Below are positions 36,719-45,274 of a stretch of DNA of 64,000 bases, piece by piece. The translations under genes and the position numbers were made by a program. The stretch is taken from NCBI GenBank assembly GCA_019912395.1, contig JAIOIH010000021.1, positions 52,602-116,601 of the forward strand. The letters are read 5' to 3'. This DNA comes from Flavobacteriales bacterium. Its GTDB lineage: Bacteria; Bacteroidota; Bacteroidia; Flavobacteriales_F; PHOS-HE28. Position 1 is the stretch's first letter; each line of letters opens with the position of its first letter. The notes beneath the pieces are model-generated. The model was not told where the DNA came from. It ran no database searches and worked only from the letters and a program-made list of their open reading frames with translations.

Positions 36719-37657
36719 TCACACCTTCGCTCCTTCGTACTTCTTGAAGGCCTCGTACACCTGCGAGATCCCTTCGCGCAGCTCGATGGTGTGCTTCCAA
36801 CCCATGTTGTGCAAGCGGGAGACGTCCATCAGCTTGCGGGGCGTGCCGTCAGGTTTGCTGGTATCCCACTTCAGCTCGCCTTTGAAACCGACGATCTCTT
36901 GGATCAGTTCCGCAAGGGCCTTGATGGTAAGGTCGGTGCCGGTGCCGACGTTCACGAAGAGCTCCTCGTGGTAATTCTGTAGCAGGTAGAAGCAGGCGTC
37001 GGCGAGGTCGTCCACATGGAGGAATTCGCGCATGGGCGAGCCGGTGCCCCAGACCTCCACGTTCGGTGCGCCTTCCATTTTGGCCGCGTGGAACTTGCGG
37101 ATCAGCGCAGGCATCACGTGGCTGTTCTTCAGGTCGTAGTTGTCGTTGGGCCCGTAGAGGTTGGTGGGCATGGCGCTGATGTAGTCGCAGCCGTACTGGC
37201 GGCGGTAGCTCTCCACCATCTTGATGCCCGCAATCTTGGCGATGGCGTAAGGCTCGTTGGTCTCTTCCAGGAGGCCGGTGAGCAGGCTCTCCTCCTTCAG
37301 CGGCTGCGGCGCGAGCTTCGGGTAGATGCACGAAGATCCCAGGAACAGCAATCGCTTCACGCCGTTCTCGTAGGCCTGATGAATCACGTTGTTCTGGATC
37401 ATGAGGTTCTCGTAGATGAACTGCGCGCGGTAGGTGTTGTTGGCCTGGATGCCGCCCACCTTCGCCGCCGCGAGCACCACGTGGTCCGGCTTCTCCTTTT
37501 GGAAAAAGTCGCGTACGGCGGCTTGTTCCTTCAGGTCCAGCTCCGCGCTGGTGCGTGCCACGATGTTGGAGTACCCTTCCTTTTGGAGGCGACGCATGAT
37601 GGCGCTGCCGACCATGCCGCGGTGGCCTGCGATGTAGATCTTGTCTTGTTTTTCCAT
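36719..37657 (-). CDS. fcl: GDP-L-fucose synthase
   Basis: 312 residues; extended SDR. Rossmann motif [16 protein letters not shown], catalytic [10 protein letters not shown] and YAIAKIAG (YxxxK), and [19 protein letters not shown] are those of Fcl/WcaG. It epimerises and reduces GDP-4-keto-6-deoxymannose to GDP-L-fucose with NADPH. Its partner gmd lies 98 bases upstream in the same direction. The product would feed surface glycans such as those of the WecA/Wzi block. Confidence 0.96.
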   Translation of the reverse strand: MEKQDKIYIAGHRGMVGSAIMRRLQKEGYSNIVARTSAELDLKEQAAVRDFFQKEKPDHVVLAAAKVGGIQANNTYRAQFIYENLMIQNNVIHQAYENGVKRLLFLGSSCIYPKLAPQPLKEESLLTGLLEETNEPYAIAKIAGIKMVESYRRQYGCDYISAMPTNLYGPNDNYDLKNSHVMPALIRKFHAAKMEGAPNVEVWGTGSPMREFLHVDDLADACFYLLQNYHEELFVNVGTGTDLTIKALAELIQEIVGFKGELKWDTSKPDGTPRKLMDVSRLHNMGWKHTIELREGISQVYEAFKKYEGAKV

Positions 37658-37677
37658 GGTCCCGATCGATCAAAAAC

Positions 37678-37744
37678 GTTACGAGTTAGCGCGTTACGGG
37701 TTCGGGTGCTCAACTCGCCAACTCGTAACACGTCAACTCGAAAC
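37678..37744. repeat. intergenic inverted-repeat element between gmd and fcl
   Basis: Left arm GTTACGAGTTAGCG (37678-37691) and right arm CGCCAACTCGTAAC (37716-37729) match in 13 of 14 positions. CAACTCG occurs three times (37711, 37719, 37734). Similar T/G-rich words occur in other gaps of the window. Confidence 0.6.
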
Positions 37745-37755
37745 AGGCTTTGCGT

Positions 37756-39015
37756 TTACTCCTCCTCGTTGAGGATCTTGTGGCCACCCTTCTTCAGGTA
37801 GACGTCGCGCTCGAAGAGCTTGATGTCCTCGCGCACCATCTCCTTCACCAGGTCCTTCAGCTCGTAGGTGTGCTTCCACCCAAGCACCCTTTTGGCTTTT
37901 GAGGGGTCGCCTTCCAAGTGGTCCACTTCGGCGGGGCGGTAATAGCGCGGGTCGATGGCCACCACGGCCTTTCCGGTCTTCTTGTCGATGGCGCGTTCCT
38001 TCGCGCCCTTGCCTTTCCACTCCAGCTTCATGCCGGCCTCCGCGAAGGCGAGGTTCACGAAGTAGCGTACGGTGTAGGTCTTGCCGGTGGCGAGCACGAA
38101 GTCATCGGGCTTCTTGGCCTGCAGCATGCGCCACATGCCTTCCACGTAGTCCTTGGCATGGCCCCAGTCGCGCTTGCTGTCGAGATTGCCGAGGTAGAGC
38201 GTGTCCTGCAGGCCCAGCTTGATCTTGGCTGCGGCGCGCGTGATCTTGCGGGTCACGAAGGTTTCGCCGCGCAACGGGCTCTCGTGATTGAAGAGGATGC
38301 CGTTGCAGGCGAAGATGCCGTAGCTCTCGCGGTAGTTCTTGGTGATCCAGAAGCCGTACAACTTGGCCACGCCGTAGGGGCTGCGCGGATGGAACGGCGT
38401 CTCTTCGTTCTGCGCGTGATGCACCACACCACCGTACAGTTCGCTGGTGCTTGCCTGGTAGAAGCGGGTCTTCTTTTCCAGGCCGAGGATGCGGATGGCC
38501 TCGAGGAAGCGCAGCGTGCCGATGCCGTCCGCGTTGGCGGTGTACTCAGGCAGCTCGAAGCTCACGGCCACGTGGCTCATCGCGGCGAGGTTGTAGATCT
38601 CGTCCGGCTGGATCTGCTGCACCAGACGGACGCAGTTGACGCTGTCGGTGAGATCGCCGTAGTGCAGGAAGAAAGGCAGGCCCTTCTCGTGCTTGTCGTG
38701 GTAGAGGTGGTCGATGCGGTCGGTGTTGAAGAGCGAGCTGCGGCGCTTCACGCCATGCACCTCGTAGCCCTTGTTGAGCAACAGCTCGCTGAGGTAGGCA
38801 CCATCCTGTCCGGTAACGCCGGTGATCAGGGCCACCTTGCGCTTTCCTTTAGGAGCTGCGGCTTTTTTCGGAGCGGCCTTGGCGGCCACCTTCCGTGCGG
38901 AGGCGCTCCGGGCCATTACCCTTTGCGGTACTGCCTTTTTCTTCCCCGGGGTCGTGGTCTTCCTGGCCGCGACCTTCTTCACTGTGGCTTTTGCGGTAGC
39001 TCTCTTCTTTGCCAT
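37756..39015 (-). CDS. gmd: GDP-mannose 4,6-dehydratase with histone-H1-like N-terminal tail
   Basis: 419 residues. Residues 61-419 are a complete Gmd: [37 protein letters not shown] (YxxxK), [17 protein letters not shown] and [14 protein letters not shown]. Residues 1-60 are extra, containing 16 Lys, 6 Arg and 17 Ala with no acidic residue (for example [11 protein letters not shown]), like histone H1 tails. The only other ATG before the fold is codon 34, still inside the tail; a GTG at codon 61 would be the tail-less start. It makes GDP-4-keto-6-deoxymannose for fcl. The tail may bind nucleic acid or polyphosphate; this is a guess. Confidence 0.93.
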   Translation of the reverse strand: MAKKRATAKATVKKVAARKTTTPGKKKAVPQRVMARSASARKVAAKAAPKKAAAPKGKRKVALITGVTGQDGAYLSELLLNKGYEVHGVKRRSSLFNTDRIDHLYHDKHEKGLPFFLHYGDLTDSVNCVRLVQQIQPDEIYNLAAMSHVAVSFELPEYTANADGIGTLRFLEAIRILGLEKKTRFYQASTSELYGGVVHHAQNEETPFHPRSPYGVAKLYGFWITKNYRESYGIFACNGILFNHESPLRGETFVTRKITRAAAKIKLGLQDTLYLGNLDSKRDWGHAKDYVEGMWRMLQAKKPDDFVLATGKTYTVRYFVNLAFAEAGMKLEWKGKGAKERAIDKKTGKAVVAIDPRYYRPAEVDHLEGDPSKAKRVLGWKHTYELKDLVKEMVREDIKLFERDVYLKKGGHKILNEEE

Positions 39016-39033
39016 GTCTGTTCCTTCTCGTGT

Positions 39034-39864
39034 TTATTGGACGATGAACCACTGGTTCAACAGGTCGTGCTTGTTGTAGCGCATCGGCGCGCTGGTACTG
39101 ACGTCGATCAGGGTCTTGCCTGCAGCATTCGCGATGGCGTGCCCGGCGGCCGTGTCCCACTCCATGGTGGGCGCGTACCGCGGATAGGCATCGGCCGTTC
39201 CCTCGGCCACGAGGCAGATCTTCAGGGCGCTGCCCATGCTCACCGTTTCCACGCGGCCATGCTCCTTCTCCATCCGTTCGATGTAGGCATCGGTATCGGG
39301 GGAAGCATGGGAACGACTGGCTACGATGGTGAAGGCTTCCCGGTTCTGTTGCATGGGCAAACGCGCTGCGCTGGCGGCGAGTTCATACGCTCCTTTGCCC
39401 TCCAAGGTTGTGGCTTTGGCCAAGCGATGCGCACCGCCACCCTCCCAAGCAAAGTACAGCATGTCCTTTACGGGCACGTACAGCACACCGGCCACAGGGC
39501 GGTGTGATCCGAGCGTCCCTGCGGGTTCGTTGTCACGGGCCATCAGCGCGATGTTCACTGTGAACTCGCCGTTGCGTTTGATGAATTCCTTGGTGCCGTC
39601 CAGCGGGTCCACCAGCCAATACATGCCCCAGGCTTGGCGCTCCTCGGTGGGGATGGACCGCCCTTCCTCGCTCAGCACGGGGAGTCCGGTCTTCTCCAAT
39701 CCCTTTGCAATGGCGGAGTGTGCGCGCTTGTCAGCCTCGGTCAGCGGGCTTCTATCGTCCTTCAGCTCCACGTTGATCGGTCGGGAATAGACGTCCAGGA
39801 TCTCACGGCCAGCGGCGAAGGAAGCGGCGATGGCCTGGTCCATCAAGGGAAGGAGTTCGCTCAT
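39034..39864 (-). CDS. cysQ: 3'(2'),5'-bisphosphate nucleotidase
   Basis: 276 residues from ATG 39864 (MSELLPLMDQAIA). The inositol-monophosphatase fold shows metal motifs LSEEG, WLVDPLDGTKEF and EWDTAAGHAIANAAG, the CysQ pattern. It hydrolyses 3'-phosphoadenosine 5'-phosphate from sulfate assimilation or sulfotransferase reactions. A TACCTTCG-CCGCC element lies 5 bases before the ATG. It precedes gmd by 18 bases, so cysQ-gmd-fcl may be co-transcribed. Confidence 0.93.
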   Translation of the reverse strand: MSELLPLMDQAIAASFAAGREILDVYSRPINVELKDDRSPLTEADKRAHSAIAKGLEKTGLPVLSEEGRSIPTEERQAWGMYWLVDPLDGTKEFIKRNGEFTVNIALMARDNEPAGTLGSHRPVAGVLYVPVKDMLYFAWEGGGAHRLAKATTLEGKGAYELAASAARLPMQQNREAFTIVASRSHASPDTDAYIERMEKEHGRVETVSMGSALKICLVAEGTADAYPRYAPTMEWDTAAGHAIANAAGKTLIDVSTSAPMRYNKHDLLNQWFIVQ

Positions 39865-39869
39865 GGCGG

Positions 39870-39877
39870 CGAAGGTA
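39870..39877 (-). promoter_or_regulatory. -7 element TACCTTCG for cysQ
   Basis: One mismatch to TAnnTTTG, followed directly by CCGCC and the ATG; the transcript would be nearly leaderless. Confidence 0.45.
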
Positions 39878-39956
39878 AGTGGCTCCGTGAGTGCTGCATG
39901 TGAACGTTTGGCTATTGGTGGTTGGTGATCGGCGACCGGAACAACTCCCGAAAGCA

Positions 39957-41255
39957 CTACCTGCCATACCTCCGCTCATACTGCCTCCACAGCGCCTTCT
40001 GGCGGTTGTCCATGGAAATGTGCCGACCATCGATGAACGCTTCGGTGACCATGTTAGTGCGCATGTCCAGTGCATCACCGGTGGAAATGAAGAGCGTGGC
40101 GGACTTGCCTGGTTCCAAACTTCCATATCGGTCATCGATACCGAGGATCGCCGCTGCGTCCAAGGTGATCGAGCGCAACGCATCTTCCACCGAAAGCCCA
40201 TAGGTGCTGGCCGTGCCCGCGAGGAAGCCGAGGTTCCGTGCGCCCATGCGTTCCATGTCGCCGCTGTAGCCCAGGCAGAATCGCACACCACGTTCTTTTA
40301 GCAGTGCCGGCATCCGATAGGGAAGATCCACATCCTCGTCCTCGCGTTGCGGCAAGGAGTGGATCCTCTGCAGGATCACATCCACCTTCTTGTCACGCAG
40401 CAGGTCCGCCACACGCCAAGCATCCTGGCCACCGACGATCACCATGTGGCGAACATCCATTTCCCGAACAAAGAGCACCGCCTCCTGGATCTCCCGCGCT
40501 CCGTCGGCATGCACGTAGAGCGACTTTTCACCCATGAACAATCCGCGCATGGCCTCCAGGCGGAGGTCGATCTTTTCCGGGGCGGGCAATGCGGCATAGG
40601 CCTTGGCACGAAGGAAGAAAGCGCGGATATCGGCCAAGGCCTTTTCGCGCTTGGCGTTCCCTTCCTTTTCCGTGGTGCCCCGCTCGGCCCACCAGCCCGT
40701 GCGGGCAAAGGCGACCGGCCAGTTGAGATGGATACCATCATCCGCATGCACCACGGCGTCATCGTTGTTCCAAGCATCCAACTGCACAATGCCGCTGGTG
40801 CCGCTGATGACGTTTCCTCGTGGCGTGATCTGTGCGAGCAATACCCCGTTGCTGCGCACGGTGGGGATGATCCGCGAGTCCGCGTTGTAGGCTGAAAGCG
40901 TACGTACCTCCGGTTCCATCCGGCCCGTTTCCTGCTGATCCACCGTGGCACGTACGGCATCTATCTCCACCAGGCCCAGGGTGGCGTCCGGAAGGATGAA
41001 ACCGGGATAGATCCGCATGCCTTTGGCGTCGATCACCGTGTCGTACACCGACTTCACCGCATACTCGTAGCCCACGAAATCGATGAGGCCATTGCGGAAG
41101 CCTACAGCACCGTCGGCGAAAGTGCGGCCATCGCCCACATGCACCATGCCGCCCTTCACCAGGATGGACCTTGATTGCGCCGGTGCCGGCGAAGGCCGTT
41201 GCGCCGCAACGCATGCCGCGAGCCCGATGCCGATAAGGAGTGCTACGGTCCTCAT
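39957..41255 (-). CDS. amidohydrolase-family protein lacking the metal-binding HxH
   Basis: 432 residues with a signal peptide ending in CVAAQ. The N- and C-terminal beta-sandwich strands of the family are present (SILVKGGMVHVGDG and GSLEPGKSATLFIS), and the overall length fits an imidazolonepropionase-like amidohydrolase. Where the catalytic HxH should follow IYPGF, the sequence is ILPDATLG, so the first two metal ligands are missing. It probably acts as a non-catalytic partner or has a changed reaction. Its start overlaps the stop of the double amidohydrolase gene by ATGA. Confidence 0.82.
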   Translation of the reverse strand: MRTVALLIGIGLAACVAAQRPSPAPAQSRSILVKGGMVHVGDGRTFADGAVGFRNGLIDFVGYEYAVKSVYDTVIDAKGMRIYPGFILPDATLGLVEIDAVRATVDQQETGRMEPEVRTLSAYNADSRIIPTVRSNGVLLAQITPRGNVISGTSGIVQLDAWNNDDAVVHADDGIHLNWPVAFARTGWWAERGTTEKEGNAKREKALADIRAFFLRAKAYAALPAPEKIDLRLEAMRGLFMGEKSLYVHADGAREIQEAVLFVREMDVRHMVIVGGQDAWRVADLLRDKKVDVILQRIHSLPQREDEDVDLPYRMPALLKERGVRFCLGYSGDMERMGARNLGFLAGTASTYGLSVEDALRSITLDAAAILGIDDRYGSLEPGKSATLFISTGDALDMRTNMVTEAFIDGRHISMDNRQKALWRQYERRYGR

Positions 41256-44200
41256 GGCAGATCCCCGATGGTTTCACAATGCCACTGCTCCGGCTCCTGC
41301 CGTTGGGCTTTTCTCACGGCCGCGCCGGCTTGCTTTGCTGCGAGCATCTTGGCGGTGATCCGCGCCCGCTCGGCCTCGGCGAGCATGCGTTGGTCCAGCT
41401 CGCGTCTGCGGTCGTAGTAGCGTGCCCCGTCGATAAAGGTCATCATCACCTTTGCGCGGATGCTCAGCGGATCATCGTTCCACAGCACCAGATCGGCATC
41501 CCTACCGGGCTCCACACTGCCCATCCGGCTTTCCAAATGCAGCGCCTTGGCGGGGTTGAGCGTCACCATTTTCCAAGCATCCTCGGGAGCGACGCCGCCG
41601 TACTTGATCGCCTTCGCAGCCTCCTGGTTCAGGCGGCGCCCCATCTCCGCATCATCGCTGTTGATGCACACGTTCAGGCCCTGCTCCTGCATGATCGCCG
41701 CGTTGTACGGGATGGCATCGTTCACTTCGAACTTGTAGGCCCACCAGTCGCTGAAGGTGCTCACATGGGCACCGTGCCTCTTCAGCTCGCGGGCCACCTT
41801 GTAGCCTTCCAGAACGTGGGTGAAGGTGTTCACGTGGAAACCCATGCTGTCGGCCACGTGCATCAACATCAGGATCTCGCTCTGCACATAGCTGTGGCAG
41901 GTGATGTTGCGCGTGCCGGCAAGGATCTCCACCAGTGCGTCCAGTTCCAGGTCGCGTCGCGGTGGTGTGGTCGCTGCCTTTTCCTTGGGCTTCAGTGCCG
42001 CGTACAGCGCTTGTTCGGTGGCGTAGTCCTTCGCCCGGTGGAACGCATCGTAGAAGACCTGCTCCACGCCCATCCGGGTTTGCGGGAAGCGATCATTTGA
42101 GCCCCAGTTGCTTCGCTTCACGTTCTCCCCGAGGGCGAACTTGATCGTGCCCTGCGCCCCTTGGATCGGAAGGCCGTCCGCCCCGCGGCCCCAGCGCAGT
42201 TTGATCAGGGAACTTTGGCCGCCGATGGGGTTCGCGGAGCCGTGCAGTTGTTGCACCGCCGTTACGCCGCCCGCCAGTGCATTGTGGATGTTGATGTCGT
42301 CGGGGGCGATCACATCGCCGATGCGCACTTCGCTCGTTACGGCCTGCGTGCCCTCGTTCACACCCCGTGCGATGGCGATGTGGGAGTGCTCATCAATGAT
42401 GCCGCTGGTGAGGTGCATGCCCGCAGCATCGATCTCCGGCACGGTGGTCTTGCTTTTCGGGAAGAGTTCCGCGATGTCCAGCTTCGGCCCCACGGCCAGA
42501 ATCCGCCCCTTGCTGATGCATACGTCGGCATTGCGCAAAATGCCTTGGGGTCCATTGGTCCACACCGTTGCATTGCGGAATATCACCGTTTCAGTGTCCG
42601 GGAGCTGCGTGGTCCCGAACGCGTTCATCGGGTACCAGACCTCGCCCGCAGGCAGGGACCAGATGCTGTCCAGAACGGCTACCGCGCGCCTGATCTCCTG
42701 ATCGCCACGTCCGTTCCCGCGTTGGCGGATCGCACTCCAGGCGAACCACTCGCCCGCGGGTCCTTGTCCTTGCCCGTCCCAGATCGCACCTCTGTCGTGG
42801 ATCACGCCGTTCAACCGCACGGGCCCGCTGAAGCCGAGCTTTTTGTTGTCGAACCAAAGTGATACCACCGGCCCGTCGATCTTCAGCACCGCCTTCACCC
42901 ACGCGGTATCGGTTCCGGGGGTGCGCACGTGCGCCTCCAGCTTTTCCAACGAGCCCTTCACCCGCAGCTTGAGGATGATGGTGCGGAGGTTCAGGTCGAA
43001 GGTGCCGCGGGGATCTTCCAGGTACCGCGGCTTTTGCACGTGTTGCTTGCCGGAGACCCAGGTCTCGTGGATCACGTTCTCGGCATCGAGCAGATGTTTG
43101 GAGGTGATGATGAGGTCGGCACGCTTGCCGGGTTCCAAGGTGCCCACCTGGTCATCCATGCGGAAAAGCGCAGCGGGTACCGTGGTAAGTGCGGCGATGG
43201 CCGTGGCGCTGTCCAGTCCGTTCCGCACCATGCGCCGCAGGGCGGGCCACATGTCCGCAGGGTTCTTCAGCCCTTGCGTGGTGAAGGCGAACAAGCCGCC
43301 GGCTTCGGCGATGCGAGCCGGGTTGGATGGTGCCAGCTCCCAGTCCTTCAATTGGCCCAGGGTCACTTCCATGGCATCAAAGGGATCCTCCACATCATAG
43401 GCATCCGGGAGCGCAAGGGGCACGATCAGCGGTGAACCCGTGGCCAGGATGTCAGCCAAGCGGGTGTAGGCATCCCCCGTGTTCCTAAGGATGAAGTGCA
43501 ATCCGAATTCCTTCCCGATCCGGGCCGCACGCAAACCGTTTTCCGCGTTGCCTGCGTCGAAGACCAAGGGCAGGTCAAGTTGCTGGCCGAGCGCCGCCAG
43601 GTCGGCATCGCTCTGTTCCTTGTTCCCCCCGGCGGCATACCAGCGGGCATCATACAGTGCCTGGCGCAATACAGCGATGGCACCCATGAGCGAGTTGGGA
43701 TAGTCGTCCGGGGAGCTGCCTTTGCTAAAGGAGAAGTTGGCCGAGGCCAGCGGGAGGAAGATGTCCTGCGCGGGTTCGCGACCGGAGAGTGAAACAGCAC
43801 AACCAGTGCCCCGGGCGATGCCGTCCATGCGTTGCACCACGGCCGTGGTGAACCCCTGATCGCGCAGCGCCTTCTCGCGCTTTTCGTCCGGAGCGTACAG
43901 TTCGCTTGCCTGCGTGCTTGCCGTAATGGCCCGGTTCCAGTAGTTCGCCCCGACAGGTTCCTTGATCTTGCTCCGTTCACGTGCGGCCACCCCCAGATTG
44001 CTGAAAGGCTCCACCAGTCCGGGCCATAGATGCAGTCCGGAGAGGTCGTGTACTTGGGTGCCCGCCGGGATGCGCACGCGTTTGCCCACATCCAGGATGC
44101 GGTCCCCCCGAACGAGGACCGTGGCATCGGTCAGTTCCACACCCGGGGAAGTGTGGACGGTGGCACGCGTGAAGGCCACCAACACTTCGGCACGGTCGTG

Positions 44201-44287
44201 CGGTCCGTTCACCGGTACATTTTGTTGCGCCGATGCGGAGAGGGTCCAGAGGCCGAGCAGGACTGGAAGGAGGGAGCGGATATGCAC
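41252..44287 (-). CDS. exported double-domain amidohydrolase
   Basis: 1,011 residues from GTG 44287 (signal peptide ending in SASAQ); no ATG fits, since upstream codons run into the divergent promoter. The first half (about residues 30-480) has amidohydrolase sandwich strands but no HxH (LWPGLVEPFSNLG). The second half (about 570-1000) has an intact site: IIDEHSHIAIARG (HxH), HSYVQSE, FHVNTFTHVLEGYK and CINSDDAEMG (catalytic Asp). It is a fusion of one degenerate and one apparently active domain of the imidazolonepropionase/prolidase-like group. Substrate unknown; a periplasmic cyclic amide or dipeptide is possible. Confidence 0.85.
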   Translation of the reverse strand: MHIRSLLPVLLGLWTLSASAQQNVPVNGPHDRAEVLVAFTRATVHTSPGVELTDATVLVRGDRILDVGKRVRIPAGTQVHDLSGLHLWPGLVEPFSNLGVAARERSKIKEPVGANYWNRAITASTQASELYAPDEKREKALRDQGFTTAVVQRMDGIARGTGCAVSLSGREPAQDIFLPLASANFSFSKGSSPDDYPNSLMGAIAVLRQALYDARWYAAGGNKEQSDADLAALGQQLDLPLVFDAGNAENGLRAARIGKEFGLHFILRNTGDAYTRLADILATGSPLIVPLALPDAYDVEDPFDAMEVTLGQLKDWELAPSNPARIAEAGGLFAFTTQGLKNPADMWPALRRMVRNGLDSATAIAALTTVPAALFRMDDQVGTLEPGKRADLIITSKHLLDAENVIHETWVSGKQHVQKPRYLEDPRGTFDLNLRTIILKLRVKGSLEKLEAHVRTPGTDTAWVKAVLKIDGPVVSLWFDNKKLGFSGPVRLNGVIHDRGAIWDGQGQGPAGEWFAWSAIRQRGNGRGDQEIRRAVAVLDSIWSLPAGEVWYPMNAFGTTQLPDTETVIFRNATVWTNGPQGILRNADVCISKGRILAVGPKLDIAELFPKSKTTVPEIDAAGMHLTSGIIDEHSHIAIARGVNEGTQAVTSEVRIGDVIAPDDINIHNALAGGVTAVQQLHGSANPIGGQSSLIKLRWGRGADGLPIQGAQGTIKFALGENVKRSNWGSNDRFPQTRMGVEQVFYDAFHRAKDYATEQALYAALKPKEKAATTPPRRDLELDALVEILAGTRNITCHSYVQSEILMLMHVADSMGFHVNTFTHVLEGYKVARELKRHGAHVSTFSDWWAYKFEVNDAIPYNAAIMQEQGLNVCINSDDAEMGRRLNQEAAKAIKYGGVAPEDAWKMVTLNPAKALHLESRMGSVEPGRDADLVLWNDDPLSIRAKVMMTFIDGARYYDRRRELDQRMLAEAERARITAKMLAAKQAGAAVRKAQRQEPEQWHCETIGDLP

Positions 44288-44362
44288 GGTGGGAATGGTC
44301 GGCGCAATGTAACGGGACGAACACGGCGTATGAGGGGATGGTCCGCGATCTTTTTCACAGGC

Positions 44363-44370
44363 TACTTTTG
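44363..44370 (+). promoter_or_regulatory. -7 element TACTTTTG for the membrane protein/cytochrome operon
   Basis: Exact TAnnTTTG match, 20 bases before ATG 44391, in the 103-bp divergent gap. On the other strand TACATTGC at 44304-44311 lies 16 bases before the GTG of the amidohydrolase gene. Confidence 0.5.
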
Positions 44371-44390
44371 ACCCGCATATAACCAACCCC

Positions 44391-44855
44391 ATGCTAGACG
44401 CAGCAGCCTCCAGCGACATCGCACCGGTCTTCCTCTTTTTCCACAGCCTTCTTCGTTGGGGCATATTGCTCACCGTGGCCGGGGCGGGCTTCGCTGCCTT
44501 GGTCGGATGGGTGCGGAACGGCCCGGTGATCAGTTGGCAGCGTGCGTTGGCCATCTGGGCCATGATACTGTGCCATGTGCAACTGATCATAGGCTTCCTG
44601 CTGTACTTCATGCTCTTTGACAGCTTCTCCAGGTTGGGTTCGGACCAGGCCCGCTATTGGAAGTTCGAGCACATGGGAATGATGGTGATCGCCATCGCGC
44701 TGGTGACCATCGGGCGGCTGGCGAGCAAGAAGGCCAAGACCGAGCGGGGCAAGCACATGCGCGTGGCCATCTTCTATTTGCTGGCCTTGGCGGTGATGCT
44801 GGCCATGATCCCCTGGCCGTTCACCATAATGGGAGAGGGGCTCGGATGGTTATGA
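44391..44855 (+). CDS. four-helix membrane protein coupled to a cytochrome c
   Basis: 154 residues, four membrane helices. Conserved-looking His residues lie in FFHSLLRWG, CHVQLIIGF and KFEHMGMMV; they could ligate heme b as in small membrane cytochromes, but this is inference. No named family is certain. The stop overlaps the ATG of the lipoprotein cytochrome c (ATGA), so the two products are made together and may form an electron-transfer pair. Confidence 0.75.
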   Translation: MLDAAASSDIAPVFLFFHSLLRWGILLTVAGAGFAALVGWVRNGPVISWQRALAIWAMILCHVQLIIGFLLYFMLFDSFSRLGSDQARYWKFEHMGMMVIAIALVTIGRLASKKAKTERGKHMRVAIFYLLALAVMLAMIPWPFTIMGEGLGWL

Positions 44856-45187
44856 GGAATCTGCTGCTTCTCGCTCCTATCGCCCTGGTTGCAATGGTGG
44901 GGTGCTCGGCATCAGGCAGCTCCGCCATGGAACAGCAGCCCCCTTCCACACCCGGTGAGGCCCTGTACAAGAGCCAATGCGTGATGTGCCACGGTCGCAA
45001 GGGCGACCTGGGCCTCAGCGGCGCAAAGGACCTTGCGAAGAGCACGCTTACCGAAGAGGAAATGAATGCCGTGGTAACGAACGGGAAAGGTGCCATGGCC
45101 GGTTTCGGCAATACCTTGTCCGCGGAGCAGATCAAGGAAGTGGTGGTGCATGTGCGCAGCTTGCGTGCGGATGAGGTGGATGGCTGA
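44852..45187 (+). CDS. lipoprotein cytochrome c
   Basis: 111 residues. The start overlapping the previous stop is preferred to the ATG two codons earlier. A lipobox (LVAMVGC) gives a membrane-anchored form. One heme c site is seen, CVMCH, with a candidate Met ligand in AMAGFGNTL and the class I ending QIKEVVVHVRSLR. It probably carries electrons in the periplasm to the oxidase whose assembly genes lie 14 kb away. Confidence 0.9.
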   Translation: MRNLLLLAPIALVAMVGCSASGSSAMEQQPPSTPGEALYKSQCVMCHGRKGDLGLSGAKDLAKSTLTEEEMNAVVTNGKGAMAGFGNTLSAEQIKEVVVHVRSLRADEVDG

Positions 45188-45274
45188 TGTGATCAACGAC
45201 CGCCGGGGAATGGACCGTCATCCGGAGCCCCGTTCCAAACCATTCAGCTTCTTCCTTGTTCCATCCCATACTTC

